Assembly: GCA_963680875.1 (NCBI GenBank)
Contig: OY804585.1
Coordinates: 49,523,085-49,587,084, forward strand
Reading direction: 5' to 3'
DNA from: Bathymodiolus brooksi
Lineage: Eukaryota > Mollusca > Bivalvia > Mytilida > Modiolidae
Length of the DNA: 64,000 nucleotides
In this document: positions 25,601-38,270 of the stretch, piece after piece
Layout: each line of letters begins with the position of its first letter
Numbering within the stretch: position 1 is the first letter of the stretch
Made by a program: the position numbers and the translations under genes
Notes under the pieces: model-generated
The model's input: only the letters and a program-made list of their open reading frames with translations
Told to the model about the DNA's origin: nothing
The model's database searches: none

Positions 25601-26859
25601 GGCCCTGTTACACGGTAAAACAAGTATCGCGATACTTGTATCATGCAACTTTTTGTATCATGATCCTTGTCAGTTTACACACTAAATCCACAGGGGCTCG
25701 CAGTTATATTTTCACATCGCCAGGTATATGTTAAAAGAGAAGGGAGGACACTTTTTTTTTGCTGCCCAAAGTGAAAGTAGAATTTCGGCACCTTTTTTCG
25801 CTTCAAAAACGGTTTAGTCTTTGTTCTTACCATAATATTAATGCAAATATCGTTGTTTTTTGCTGATTGACTGGTTTACAGTGGAATAACACTCGTTTTT
25901 AAATTCCAAGCGGTCTGGACAACTTCTTATCATACTCATTTCCGGTTTATACGGACTTAATAATATTGATAGAAATAAATAAATCGAAATATAATTTTTT
26001 AAAGTAGGAAAAAAGTGAACTTTAATTTCTTGCATTAAAATATATTTTTTCCTTCTCTCAATCAATCTGGAAATATAGGAAGACAGCATTTTAAGAATAT
26101 CTTTTGACAAGATGAGTAAATAATTTCCCGCAAAAATGCCAGTTTAAATCCTTCGACCAATGAAAACTCACCTTGATATTTAGTCCGTATAAACCGGAAT
26201 TGAGTATGCTAAGAAGTTGTCCAAACCGCTTGGAATTTAAAAACGAGTGTTATTCCACTGTAAACCAGTCAATCAGCAAAAAACATCGATATTTGCATTA
26301 ATTTTATGGGAAGAACAAAGACTAAACCGTTTTTGAAGCGAAAAAAGGTGCCGAAACTCTACTTTCACTTTTGGCCCCCCAAAAAGTGTCCTCACTTCTT
26401 CTCTTTAATACATACCTGGTGATGTGAAAATATAACTGCGAGCCCCTGTGACTAAATCAAGTAGCATGTTTCATGCAGAGTTTGTTTAAAATTGTTCCCG
26501 CCAAAATGGAGAATCCTGACAATGAAGACATTATCATACAAATTGAGGAGACTCTCCATCTGTTCCTTTGGCCAAATAACATCACTACTTTTTTCCCCTT
26601 TCCAGTCATGTTTTATTTACCATGTGCTTTTATTTGGTGATGATGTTGTAACCTCCTGACCTCAAACCAAGATCTCTGATTGGTCAGAGATCAAATGTAT
26701 CGTGATCCTTGCTGTACAGAATAGAACATGTTCTATCCCAAAGTGTGTATCATGCAACTTCTAAAAGTTGCATGACACAGAGTAATATCACTGTTTACAC
26801 TGTCTTTTTTGGTTGATGATACAAGTATCGTGATACTTGCTTTACCGTGTAACAGGGGC
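25601..26859 (+). mobile_element. PIF/Harbinger remnant, copy 2, interrupted
   Basis: It starts ggccctgttacacggtaaaa and ends ccgtgtaacaggggc, followed by TTAA. A 762-bp element sits at 25689-26450. After the insertion, copy 2 resumes with atgtttcatgcagagtttg and a second MENPDNEDIII remnant at about 26506. It diverges from copy 1 after about 11 codons and carries an internal deletion. Confidence 0.8.
25689..26450. mobile_element. hAT-like element with ~300-bp inverted arms and 8-bp TSD
   Basis: The ends are cacaggggctcgcagttata and its inverse, and the arms stay paired for about 300 bp each with few mismatches. The flanking actaaatc occurs on both sides (25681-25688, 26451-26458). The uninterrupted sequence acactaaatcaagtagcatg survives in Harbinger copy 1 near 25033, which proves the insertion. 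The 8-bp duplication and CAGGG-type ends fit hAT. No transposase is seen, so it is non-autonomous. Confidence 0.85.
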
Positions 26860-27358
26860 TTAACAGGGGCTTTACATTGATAATGAAATACATTCTGTTA
26901 TTCTAAAATTGAATTATTTATTAGAAAAAAAAAACTCTTTTCCACAAATCACAATGTAATCCACTTTTATTGTGGAAGGTAAAATAACCGATGCACGATT
27001 TTTTCAGGGTAGTTCGATCTTTTGTTTATATATAGGTTGTATTGTTGATATATTAGTGTGAATAAAAAAAATGTGTTAAAGAATCTATTTTATTGGGAAA
27101 TTTAAAATAATGTTAATTGTAAATGAAACTATATTTCTTATGTTTCTTCAATATTGTAATTCAATCACTTGGAAGGTTTGGCCAAGGTGATAAATATAAG
27201 ACAATAAAGAAATAAAAAGAAAAAGACGGCGTTATAGTCTGTTTATTGTTTCGATGTCAATATGGCGAGGTTTGGCAATATTTATATAAACGCCGACGAA
27301 TTTACCTCTTTTTTCTCTTTTATATGTATCTCCAGAATGAGATATTATGTACTATAAA
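26860..27358. other. AT-rich spacer, no gene seen
   Basis: About 500 bp of unique-looking sequence with A-runs. The short open frame at 27246-27452 has no motif and runs into the nested palindrome. Confidence 0.45.
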
Positions 27359-27760
27359 TATTATTGTCTTCCTCCTCGGGAACAGTTTTCCTATAGTGTT
27401 GTCTGGTGAGGTATACAGGGGCGGATCCAAGGGGGGCGCCCCCCCCCCCTAAAATTGGAAAAATCTGATTGTTTGGCGTAAAATCGTGATTTTTCACACG
27501 AAATACCCCAACAATTTTCGCGCCTCCCTCTGCATTTGGAAAAAAATCTGATTTTTTGGCGTAAAATCGTGATTTTTCACACGAAATACCCCAAAAATGT
27601 TCGCGCCTCCCTCCGCTCGGCGCAATTTTTTTTAAGTGCGCCCCTCCTAACTTGAAATCCTAGATCCGCCCCTGGTATAGTGACTTCGCCGTTGGCTCGG
27701 GCACTATACCTCACCAGACAACACTATAGGAAAACTGTTCCCTCAATAGAAGACAATAAT
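27359..27760. repeat. Palindromic foldback element, split by a MITE
   Basis: The left arm 27361-27415 (plus gtg at 27680) pairs with the right arm 27702-27760 over about 58 bp with a few mismatches. Diagnostic arm sequence: ttttcctatagtgttgtctg / cagacaacactataggaaaa. The loop reads acttcgccgttggctcggg. The pairing is complete only if the 27416-27674 insertion and one gtata are removed. Confidence 0.88.
27416..27674. mobile_element. MITE with CAGGGGCGGATCCA ends and 5-bp TSD
   Basis: The terminal inverted repeats are caggggcggatcca / tagatccgcccctg, flanked by gtata on both sides (27411-27415, 27675-27679). The interior contains two diverged copies of a ~115-bp block (ttttcacacgaaatacccca) and a C-tract. 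A 5-bp duplication is unusual for the hAT-like ends. Confidence 0.85.
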
Positions 27761-27871
27761 AGAATATTATTTCCCATGTGTGGTGTTTTCAACAAGAAAA
27801 TAGAATATGGATGAAGTAATCTTACAAATACCGCCATTCACTGTTCCGGACATCGCATTAATTATGGTTAA

Positions 27872-28033
27872 GAAATAATTCATGGCAGGCATAGAGTTGT
27901 GCAAATTTACACATGGGCTGGGCCTTTATATTCGAATTTTACCCAGAGCGATAGCGAGGGGTAAGATCTAAGAATATAAAGGCCCAGTCCATGTGTAAAT
28001 TTGCACAACTCTATGCCTGCCATGAATTATTTC
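27872..28033. repeat. Palindromic foldback element
   Basis: The arms 27872-27932 and 27973-28033 are near-perfect inverse copies (gaaataattcatggcaggca / tgcctgccatgaattatttc). The loop contains acccagagcgatagcgaggg. Confidence 0.9.
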
Positions 28034-29961
28034 GATTCTAATAGGACAAATACGGTAATTTTTAACCATTCGTGAACTGTATACACACGGCATTTGGTGG
28101 CTGTTCCATTTACCTCCTTCGGAAATTTTTAATTGATTTTGAATTATTTGTATTTGAACGAGATATTTTAAAACAAAGATATGGATGTTAACATGAAAAA
28201 CATATTTATTGTGTATTTTCCAACATAGATTCGATTGAACAATTCCTGCGTAAAAATATTTAAAAATAAGTCGGAGTTCATTCGTTCATCATTTCGTGCG
28301 CTAACAAGATGGCGGAGCGGAGTTGTCAAACATAATATCGAACACTTGAACAGTTGTTAATAATCGACAATTATTGTTAGATATGAAATAAATAAAAAAA
28401 ATGCCAATGAAAAAAAAAGCTTGTATTGTTGACATAAAAAGAAATTCCGGAATAAATGCTTAATTCAGACAGCCATCTATCGACTTTGACTTTTGTAATA
28501 CAACGTCACCGCTGTTTGACACAAGCTGGTTACTGATTTATTTTACGATTTTGTGAGCATTTTACTTGTTTGAGTAGCAAAATTCAACATGCCATCAAAT
28601 TGGAAAATATCAGTAACTTAATTACATCACCGTCCAGTTATCAATGTATACGTAGGAAAACATGAAGGTTAGTGCATTTTCCGGTTATTCATAGCCGACA
28701 CATATCAATGGAATGTATGTGTGCGTACTGGGGATCTCCAAATGTAAATTTTCAAAACAAATGATAAAAAAATACTTAGTTACAGAATATTTATTTATAA
28801 CAGGGGAAATTTTTATTTTAAGAACTTTAAAAATACGTTATATGCCGGTGTTTTGTTTGTTTACACTCGGTCGTCACGGTAATTGCACAGCGGGAGTCAC
28901 ATCGGAACAGCCAGATTTGTTGTGTACTGCACTTGCGCTAAATATAGAGTTGTTGAGTATTATCGTGTGTGCCGTATTAGAGACGTCATATTAGAATATC
29001 TAATAATGTACATACTGTAATCTAATAATAGGATGTTAATGAACGTAACGAAATAATGTTAATAGCATGGATATTCTGGTAGCATAATAAATGTTAATAC
29101 ACCTGTGTTAACACCTCTCTACTAGTTGATCTAATACAAATCTCCCGGTTTGGCTCAGTTTATCGAGTGGTTGTCTTTGTTGCAGAAAGTACGTTTTTTT
29201 CTTAGATATTAACGTAACAACGATAGCAACGTCAATGGTTTGTTTTCATGTCTTTATGAGTAGGCCATGGGCTGAGATAGCCTACCATGCACCCCCCCCC
29301 CCCCCCCCCCCCCACACCACCTTTTTTTTTACATCCTTTCGACAATTTTGGCGGATTTTCAAATTGTTTCATTCTTCACTGTTGCTGAGGTCTTGTAGCT
29401 TATGAACAACTACTAGAATATAAAAACTGGGGTTTGGTGGATAGCTGATTATATTATCGTTCAAATGAATACAAGTTATTAATATTTTATGAAGTTCAGT
29501 AATCGTAGGAGGCAAAAAATCTATCCCTACCCCTGATAAAATTGCGTAAAAACCGAGATTTTTCGCCTTTTGTTTTGAATAGACAAAATATTACACAACT
29601 TTGATGATATTTTTATATTGAATTTATTAAAACTATTGCATTTACGGAAAATTAAACCCATCACTTCATCAAAAAACATGCTTTGTAGTGTAGATTGCAG
29701 AAAAATGGAATATTATGATTTTTGCCGATTTTAGCTCTATTCAGCCCAAAGCGCGTAATATCTGTTTCATGGTATAAATTGACAACCAAATTATACATCT
29801 GTCGTGTGAATTTATGTTATGGAGATATATTAAAATAAAATGTGTTCCAGTACCACCCTGTATAGGGCTTCTAGCTGCAAAATATTACCCCTTACCCTGC
29901 TGAAAATCACATAATATTTTCTCATCAGTATTAGTCCGTGGGCTCGCATAACCCCCCGTGC

Positions 29962-29998
<37 letters not shown>

Positions 29999-30954
29999 AC
30001 CTTCCATGTTAACATATCTTTTTAAGTCCACCTATATATCCTCTTGAAGAAAAAACATGCTAACATTGAAAATTTTGGGACGAACTTGCCGTTTGAGGCT
30101 GATATTTACACCCTGTCGCAGCTTTCTAAGGATTTTTTGATTTTTTCAAATTTTGTATTTGCGAGCATTACATGTATACTAAACAGTCTTGAAAGTATAT
30201 CAATATAGTATCAAATGAAAGCTTATAGTATTACCTTTCAAATGAATACAAGATATATACACTTTGCGGCTATCAAATGTTGTCAGACGTGAAAAACCTA
30301 CCCCTCCCCCTTCCTGAAATGAAAAAAAAATAATTTGTTCCCTTAAAAGTTTAGATACAAATATATTTCGTACTGCGATCTTTTTTATACTAAGCCAAAC
30401 AAATATATCACATTTAATAAATCAAGCACTAGTAATCCTTTATGAAGTGATCTTTGTGGTCAAAATACTTGAAAAATCGGATATTTTCAATTTTGCAGAT
30501 TTTCACAGAATTCTGCATATATCTTAATTTTACTAATAAAATAAAGGATACCGCATCATAATGACGGTTGATTTTTGTATCTGGGTACTATTACAATGTA
30601 AAAAGGGAATAATTATGTTCCTTCTACCTACTGATAAAACAAAAATATAGCAAAATATTAGCCCTACCCCTCTAAAAAACACGTAAAATTTCATGAAACC
30701 CTATACCATAAGGGCTACGGTTCCGCAGCTAGTAAGATACCAGTGTTGAAAACGGGTAAAATTCGGAACGATTCTTGAGTTGAATGACATGTTTGTATGT
30801 TACCAAATAAGCTTAATAGTCCGGCCATCCGCACTCTTAATTAAAATCATATCTCACACGCCGCTACATGTCAATAAAAAAAAAAGGGGGGGGGGGGCAG
30901 TGAGAGATCTGATTTTAATAACAGTTAATACAGTGGATGTCTCCATTAGCTCAA
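28034..30954. other. Region without recognised gene, long C-tracts
   Basis: About 2.9 kb. Long C homopolymers occur at about 29291-29313 and 29965-29998, each preceded by a similar gtgca/atgca context. The 29270-29540 and 29930-30310 stretches look like two diverged copies (ttcaaatgaatacaag in both). An ATG in strong context (acaagatggcggagcgg, 28307) opens only eight codons. The open frame at 28713-28994 has no motif. Confidence 0.45.
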
Positions 30955-31020
30955 TCTCAGCTCAATTGGTAGATCGGTGACTTTCGGTGCAGAAGGTGCG
31001 TGTTTCGATCCTAGCCCGGT
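30955..31020 (+). repeat. tRNA-like fragment
   Basis: It reads agctcaattggtagatcggt, gactttcggtgcagaaggtg and gtttcgatcctagcccggta. This keeps D-arm, anticodon-region and T-arm (box B) character, but the acceptor stem is not convincing. It is more likely a SINE head or tRNA pseudogene than a functional tRNA. Confidence 0.45.
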
Positions 31021-31199
31021 ACATTGCTGAATAAGATTATATCTAATTTGTTTATGTTTCTAAGGCTCTTTTACTGTTTCCTTATGCAAGTATTTTTTTA
31101 ACATATAAACTGCAATTACGTACATGTACTTAATGTATAAATCTGATGCATTAAATCGTAGTTTAAGTCCTTTTAAAATTACACTTAATTATTATTAGT

Positions 31200-31370
31200 A
31201 TAAGTATTTAGTATATTTTATGGGCAGTTTTGTTCATTGTAACGTACAATATTTATATTTTTAATTTTTTAATGTTATTGTTTATGAATTACTGTAATGA
31301 CTGCCCCTTGTGGGCCCTCTATTGGACAATACAAATTATTATTCTTATTCTTCTTATAATGACAGTAACA
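31200..31370 (+). repeat. Probable LINE 3'-end fragment
   Basis: gactgccccttgtgggccct is followed by attggacaatacaaattatt and a (ttattc)n-like tail, the usual look of a non-LTR 3' UTR with a simple-repeat tail. No RT coding sequence is attached. Confidence 0.4.
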
Positions 31371-31943
31371 CTATAACTACAACATATTCTTTGTGTTGTA
31401 TTGTTATTTAAATATGCCGACTATAAATAAAACTTATCTTATGCTCGAATGCAATTGCTCAATGGGACTTATAATCACCAATTTAAAAAACTTGCAATTA
31501 TTAGTGAAAACGCATCATTTGTATCTAGCGAAACGTTAAATTAAAAGATCAGATTAGCTTCAATTCGTGTTTCTATAGAAGCACCTGCATGAAAGGACTA
31601 AAAGGATGACTGTGCAGTTTGAAATTACTTCCTTTCCCACGTTTAATACGCCAAAAAATGTGTTAGACGTTCAATGTATTTTTTTAAGTTCTACAGAATT
31701 TGAAATAATGTGTTTAATAATGAATGTCATTAAATCACAAGAAAAAAATGTTATTTACCCAACCAGGAAGCGCAAAGGACAATTTAGTACAAGTTTATGA
31801 TTTATATACATGTACTTATTAACAAAGTATAAGAAGCACCAAGTACCAGTGCAAAAAAGGAAAATATATGCCTTCCTGTGCTTTTTGTAGATTGATCATA
31901 TTCAGACCATCAAACTGTGCAAAGATAAGAGGGGATATGGGGT
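31371..31943. other. AT-rich spacer, no gene seen
   Basis: The open frame at 31606-31800 lacks motifs. A block at 31885-31935 (ttgatcatattcagacca) recurs diverged at 32215-32250. Confidence 0.4.
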
Positions 31944-32200
31944 TATGGTATTTAACGTCACTTTCAACAATATTTCAGTTATATCGTGGCAGTCAGTTTT
32001 ATTGGTGGAGGAAACCGGAGTAACCGGAGAAAACGACCGACCTGTCACAAGTCACTGAAAAACTTTATCACATAATGTTGTATCGAGTACATCTCGCTAT
32101 GAGCGAGATTCGCACGCATAACTTTACTTGTGATAGGCACTGAATGCACAAGTAATTGTAAATCCAACTACCACACGATCATGACCACGGCGGCCCTTTG
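31944..32200 (-). mobile_element. SINE-like element, family 2
   Basis: The reverse strand starts ggccgccgtggtcatgatcg, then ggtagttggatttacaatt, cagtgcctatcac, a box-B-like gttgcgaatctcgctca region, gtactcgatacaacattatg, cactggtggagg-type sequence and a tail gatataactgaaatattgtt. Other copies lie at 38774, 49270 (minus), 52885, 53313 (minus), 58806 and, diverged, 60397 (minus). Confidence 0.75.
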
Positions 32201-33461
32201 TGCTGTTTGTAAACTGATCATATTCCGACTGTGCAAAGATAAAAGGACCGGGCGTCCTCATTTGCACTGATAGATAAATTTCGCATACATTTAATTCAAA
32301 GAGCGTATTATCTGAAAAAATTGTAGAAGTTAATTTAGATGCGATAACGAAGAGACAGTAGATAAAATAAAAACAGGTTGGTGTCATTATGATACAAGTA
32401 TTGACCAATCAGAATAACTAAATAAACAACAACTGGCCTCTATTTACATTAAAACAATCACGATTTAACCGGTGTTAAGCTATTCGGTTTGCACAATGTT
32501 TATACAGTAATTACAGATATTACCACTTGAAATTTTAGATTTCCTTGATGAATTTTTTAAAAATGGAAATAGGTGGAATGAACCAGGTTCTGTTGATAGA
32601 AATATACAATGTAGTTACTTCATTAACTTGGAAATTCTATATCTAGATTTTTTTTTTCAATTTCAGATTTTCTCCTCTCAATAACTTGTATTTTTAGACC
32701 TTCAATTTGAACATGAAGTGACGATGACCCCATGTTTTCCATATATTTTCTATTGTTATCATAATCTGATCAACTGTTTTCCGATTAAAAATAAATAAAG
32801 AAATTGTATCGTACTTTTTCACTCCAGTTGCTTTTATGTAGTCAAAAATCCGTTTGATAAACAAATAAATAGGGCTAACGTGTATATTACATTATCTAGA
32901 CTTGTCGCTAGCCTATGAGTTCTAAAATTTAAGTAAAGAAATTCCAATTGTATTTTTGTGCTTTTTATATGATTAATGTTAAAAAATTCAAGGTTACATA
33001 TATGAATGTGGTCTAAAATAAGACAAGTTTGAAAATACCCCCAACAAGGGGGATATTCGATGAAGGACACACAATACAATGGCCAAAAGTAAAAGGACAT
33101 TAAGACAAACAATGGTCGATTAAAAACAATACATAAAAAATAAAGATTTAAAGTGGTGGCAAGCTTCATGGGAGGACGTGAAAGTGGATGAAGGCAAGCT
33201 TTCAAAACTGTCAAGCAAAAAAAGAAAAAAAAAAAACAAAAACAAAAAAGGTACACTTATGTTGGCTTTCATGCTACTAAATCAGTTTTTTCAAAATTTT
33301 AGCCCCCCCCCCCCCAAAAAAGTATTTCTAACTGAAAAATAAACTTTCCTGTGATTGTCTTTTCTTTTGTTTGTGTTTTTTTTTCTATTTCAAACTGATT
33401 TCAAAATTTGAAAGTGATTGTTTTCCTATATATGAAATTATTGTAAATTATCAATGGGTAG
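32201..33461. other. Non-genic region with one dispersed repeat and a C-tract
   Basis: 33010-33140 (minus) is a diverged copy of the ~170-bp dispersed repeat (acaatggccaaaagtaaaag). A C-tract lies at about 33303-33315. The open frame 32834-33256 runs through this repeat and has no protein motif. Confidence 0.45.
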
Positions 33462-33825
33462 AGAACCACATCGGTGGTGTAATAATGGTCAACCTAGCGT
33501 GCTCGCCTCGAGTGCTGTAGATCGTGGGTTCGAGCCCCGATCGTGTTAAACCAAAGACTATAAAATTGGTATTTGTTGTTCCTCCGCTGAGCTCTCAGCA
33601 TTAAGGAGAAGTGCACAGACAGGATAATGTGTCCGAGTGGGGCGACATGTCCATCCGCGGACTGTTGTTTCAGTGAGCTAGCACTATAAAAAAAATCCAA
33701 CGAAGCGTGTTGGTCTAGTACAAAGCGAACCTCATCATCATCTCATTGAAAATTAACCTGTTCTCGCTATGATATAGCTGAAAAATTGCTGCAGTGTCGT
33801 CAAAAAGCAATCACTCACTCACTCA
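33462..33825 (+). mobile_element. tRNA-headed SINE, family 1, near full length
   Basis: The best preserved copy. Head gagaaccacatcggtggtg, box A in gcgtgctcgcctcgagt, perfect box B gggttcgagcc, body, then tail segments catcatcatctcattgaaa, ctgttctcgctatgatatag and ctgaaaaattgctgcagtg, ending in cactcactcactcaa. Confidence 0.85.
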
Positions 33826-34724
33826 ATGCATGGCAGATGATTATTAAAGGGAAACTTCGCGATTTTTTACATGTTAGCTAAATATGTTCCTGGTGATATA
33901 AAATACATATTCACAAAGTTTTATCGACATATTTCCACAAATAACGAAGCAAATCGCAAATTTGTAATTTTAATTTCTAATTTTTCAACCAGGCTGTGAC
34001 GTTTTAACCTAATAATGCATTGTGGGATTGAAATTTAAAGTCTGGATCGCTGATGTTAAATTCGCTTCATTTAAAGCGCTCAAAGGACTGTAATTTAAAT
34101 CTAATAACCGTTGGAAAATTAAATACTGAAGTGAACAGCTACGTACCTTTTTAACAAACAACTATTTTAAATGAACAAAATGTTTCATTTCCTTTATATT
34201 TACAACGGAAAGAGTGTTTTACAACAGTCGCCTATATTCGCTATATATCGGAACCCTTTTACAATTATGTTCATTTTGTTTTACTGCTAATGTGCTGAAA
34301 AATAAAATGGATAATTTTGACAACGCGTAACTTGTGCATTGATTTCTAATTCTGTTTTAATTCCTTTTTTATAATCATTATTCGGTATGCTGTTTACTGT
34401 TATTTTGATCTCCGCATGTAGATGTCCGCTTGGGTGTTTTCTAGCCGGAGGGTAAAATTATACAGGTGTAAAATTCAAGGTGACCGGATTAATAAAATGG
34501 GAATTTGAATACACACTATTTGCTTTCCAAGACGAGTTGATAGATCGTTTATTATCTATTAAAGATAAAATATTCTTAAAACTTTAGAATAGATATAATG
34601 TTGAAATAACAGGAACAATTTATGTTTTAGATGATAAAAAAGTATACACCATCCTTGAAATTATAAGTTTTCATTATGAGAGGCGCCAAATTGGCCTAAC
34701 TATATATAGCTGTCTCATCATAAT

Positions 34725-35030
34725 AATTTAACGATCGATGTTCATAAAAGATGTTTTAATTTTAATTTTAAATAAAATGATTTAGGAGGCCTAAACATTT
34801 AGAAATGAATTTGTCTTTTTTTTAAACAATAACAAAAAAATGATTATGATTTTACTCAATCATTATTTTAACAGTCGGTGCTCATAAAAGATGTTTTAAT
34901 TAATTTAATTTTAATCAAAGGATTATGATTTTACTCAATCATTATTTTAACAGTCGGTGTTCATAAAAGATGTTTTATTTAATTTAGTTTAATCAAATGA
35001 TTATGATTTTACTCAATCAATATTTCTTTA
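34725..35030. repeat. Local ~90-bp triplication
   Basis: Three diverged units share gttcataaaagatgttttaat and, in two, gattatgattttactcaatc. It lies directly upstream of the P2X7-domain ORF. Confidence 0.65.
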
Positions 35031-35045
35031 CTTTTCTTTTGTTCA

Positions 35046-35666
35046 ATGCGTGTTTATAGCTTAAATATGTTGAGCTCAGGTACGGAAAGTGACTCTAGCG
35101 CCTCAAGTGATGTAGATTTCGACGACTATGGAGAGTTTGGTTACCAACTTGAACCAGAATATACGGAAGAAGAACTCAGACAAATGGAAGAGGCAGCGAG
35201 TGCCCAACGTCGGGAAATCGAGAACAACCCACGTCAGAACAACACAAATTGGTGCTCATGCACAAAATGTATTTCACTACCTTTGCCGTCGGAATGCCTA
35301 TGCTGCCATGCATTTTCATTATTTGATGGTCAATTGGAACCCAGTGACTGCATTACCGATAACACCAACTTTAGAACAGTTTGTCTCAACCCTGCTGTGC
35401 TTCAAACAAGCTATATTAGTTTTTTGAGGTACAAACGTCACAGAGGAAGAGCTCCAGATGTGTTAACTAACCGACAGAGTAGACTCATGGCTTATCGTCA
35501 GTTTGTTTGTTGGGTCAGAAAAGGTCAACCACTTGGCAAGAAATACAGAGTGACCCTACCAGCCTGCGTTGTCAAAACTATAAGGGAAGAGTTTCCGTCA
35601 CCAGATGGAAATTATGAAGGTTTTAAAGAGTGTGCGTGTGAAAGTAATATATCAGATTCTGACTAG
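35046..35666 (+). CDS. P2X7-type intracellular (ballast) domain protein, intronless
   Basis: 206 codons. An alternative start at 35067 (MLSSGTESDSS) removes seven residues and has equally plausible context. Residues 8-60 are Ser/Asp/Glu-rich and lead into EPEYTEEELRQMEEAA. A Cys cluster follows at NWCSCTKC (about 76-83), ECLCCHAF (about 91-98) and CITDNTNFRTVCLNPAVLQ, then RQSRLMAYRQFVCWVRKGQP and YRVTLPACVVKTIREEFPSP, ending GNYEGFKECACESN. This Cys/His arrangement with AYRQFV-W and LP-C-V-IR-FP is the zinc-binding cytoplasmic domain of vertebrate P2X7 receptors, which also exists as stand-alone proteins. There are no membrane helices, so it is not a channel. Single exon, with AATAAA just after the stop (about 35671). 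It lies within the TTAA-ended interval. Function unknown; domain call fairly sure, activity not. Confidence 0.8.
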   Translation: MRVYSLNMLSSGTESDSSASSDVDFDDYGEFGYQLEPEYTEEELRQMEEAASAQRREIENNPRQNNTNWCSCTKCISLPLPSECLCCHAFSLFDGQLEPSDCITDNTNFRTVCLNPAVLQTSYISFLRYKRHRGRAPDVLTNRQSRLMAYRQFVCWVRKGQPLGKKYRVTLPACVVKTIREEFPSPDGNYEGFKECACESNISDSD

Positions 35667-35703
35667 TTTAAAATAAACTGTAACTAATATGAAGATTTCA
35701 ATT

Positions 35704-36584
<881 letters not shown>

Positions 36585-36720
36585 AACTAACTTTATTAAT
36601 GCTCAATTTGACCCCTAAGGGTATGTACAAGGAATATATATACAAACAACGTACACGAGTCAAATAGACAAAAACATAATAAGAACAGAAAATAAAATGA
36701 AAACAAATTACGCTACCCGT
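36585..36720 (-). repeat. Probable LINE 3'-end fragment
   Basis: On the minus strand it ends aggggtcaaattgagcatt, aataaagttagttagttaac, the look of a non-LTR 3' UTR with a (gttagtta) tail. Confidence 0.4.
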
Positions 36721-37149
36721 GACTAGAATAGCAGATGCAATACACATTTTAAAGGTTCTAATAGGTGATCAAAATACACGACCCTGATCACGTTGAAGTA
36801 TACATTAGGAATGGGTGCATATTAATGCACACTGCCGGATCAAAGGGGTGTTCGACAATTTAGTAAAATTCGTGTATAAATTGGGTAAAAATTGGCAAAC
36901 AAGAGCCTGGCACCCCGTTTTCAAAACTGCTGGATCCGCACCTAATGCAGCAATGATTCATGGGCTATTTTCACAAAAAATCTTAAGATTACCATTGATC
37001 GTAAGCTATATTGAATTGTTCATTTTTATCTTGATTTTGTTGTGCTCCATCAGAATGATGTAGCAACAACCATGAAATAAAGCAGGGTGAAAAGGGCAGG
37101 GTAGAAATTCTTCTGGCAAAATAGACAAAAAAACATTCGTATGCAATTT

Positions 37150-37260
37150 TTCCTTATAGAAATAGAAATAGAAATAAGTTTATTAACCAAATCAAGGCCC
37201 TAGGAGGGCATATACAAATAACAATTATGATTGATACACAACAACAATACATCAAACTAA
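37150..37260 (-). repeat. Probable LINE 3'-end fragment
   Basis: On the minus strand it reads tatgccctcctagggccttg, atttggttaataaactta and then an (atttct)n tail. The arrangement resembles that at 36585-36720. Confidence 0.4.
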
Positions 37261-37909
37261 ATATTCGCGGTGAAATATCACTGAATAATTGTGAAGAACA
37301 CATTTTTTATGACTATTCTGAGATTAATCAGAAGGGTCCGCCAGTTCGAAAGACGTGATTAAAATAAACAAAAAAATGTTTCTTTACGCAGAGACATATT
37401 ATATGTTACGCTTTGTTCAAATCAGAAATAACCGTTATGAAAATTATGTAATTGTCAAATGAAAACTATTACAAGTTATATGTTTACATAATCCTCTCAA
37501 TTGTATGGCTTCCTACCCTGTAACTTTCTGTGCTTTTAGCTTATGTGTATCTTTATTGTAGTGCATGAACGATCGATTACAAAGTGCGATCTTACTTTTT
37601 CACGGGGTCAGGAAAACAAAATAGGCTTTTGCCATACCCTTGTCGAGTTAAACAACCGTACGCCTGACAAGCCATATCGACACTGAATGAGGACCCTGGT
37701 TTGTCACGCTTGTTTTGGGGCGTGGTGGTATTTAGACGTCACGTGATACTTGGTATTGAGATGCTATCAAAATGTATCGTTGACAGAATTTTAAAATCGA
37801 TTTCATTCCCTTATCCAACATAATAAAACGATAATATGCATATAAACATATAACATTTATAAACATATAAACAGGAAAAACATATAAAAAAAAATTTTTT
37901 TTGCGAAGG

Positions 37910-38112
37910 TTATTCAGCTATCAGACAGTGTATATAATGTGACATTCCCGGCTTAGGATCTATATTCCCTGAGGCGCCTCAGGGAATATAGATCCTAAGC
38001 CGTATATAATGTGACATTCCCGGCTTAGGATCTATATTCCCTGAGGCGCCTCAGGGAATATAGATCCTAAGCCGGGTATGTCACATTATATACCCTGTCT
38101 GATAGCTGAATA
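37910..38112. repeat. Foldback element with two identical 54-bp perfect palindromes
   Basis: Outer arms ttattcagctatcagacag and its inverse flank two exact copies (37949-38002, 38021-38074) of a 54-bp perfect palindrome centred on gaggcgcctc. The second palindrome plus its 18-bp leader tatataatgtgacattcc is an exact 72-bp direct duplication. Confidence 0.95.
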
Positions 38113-38231
38113 ACAGATATATTACGGATTTAACCATTGTTTTTTTTTAAATACAACATCCAACTGTATTAAATAAATTTGCGTCTTTCATTTTCATTTT
38201 TCGTATCTCTAGATGTCCGTTTCCGTACCTT

Positions 38232-38270
38232 TGACGTCATTCTTCAATGACGTCAAAATATGTGTCACGT
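38232..38270. promoter_or_regulatory. Cluster of CRE-like TGACGTCA sites
   Basis: tgacgtcat, atgacgtca and tcacgtcat occur within 38 bp, matching the ATF/CREB consensus twice exactly and once with one change. They sit 70-100 bp inside the right TTAA end. Function not shown. Confidence 0.35.

Noticed and set aside
28307..28333. Gene start at acaagatggcggagcgg
   Set aside because: The frame stops after eight codons and no donor site keeps it open.
30955..31020. Functional tRNA
   Set aside because: D and T arm signals remain but the acceptor stem does not pair convincingly.
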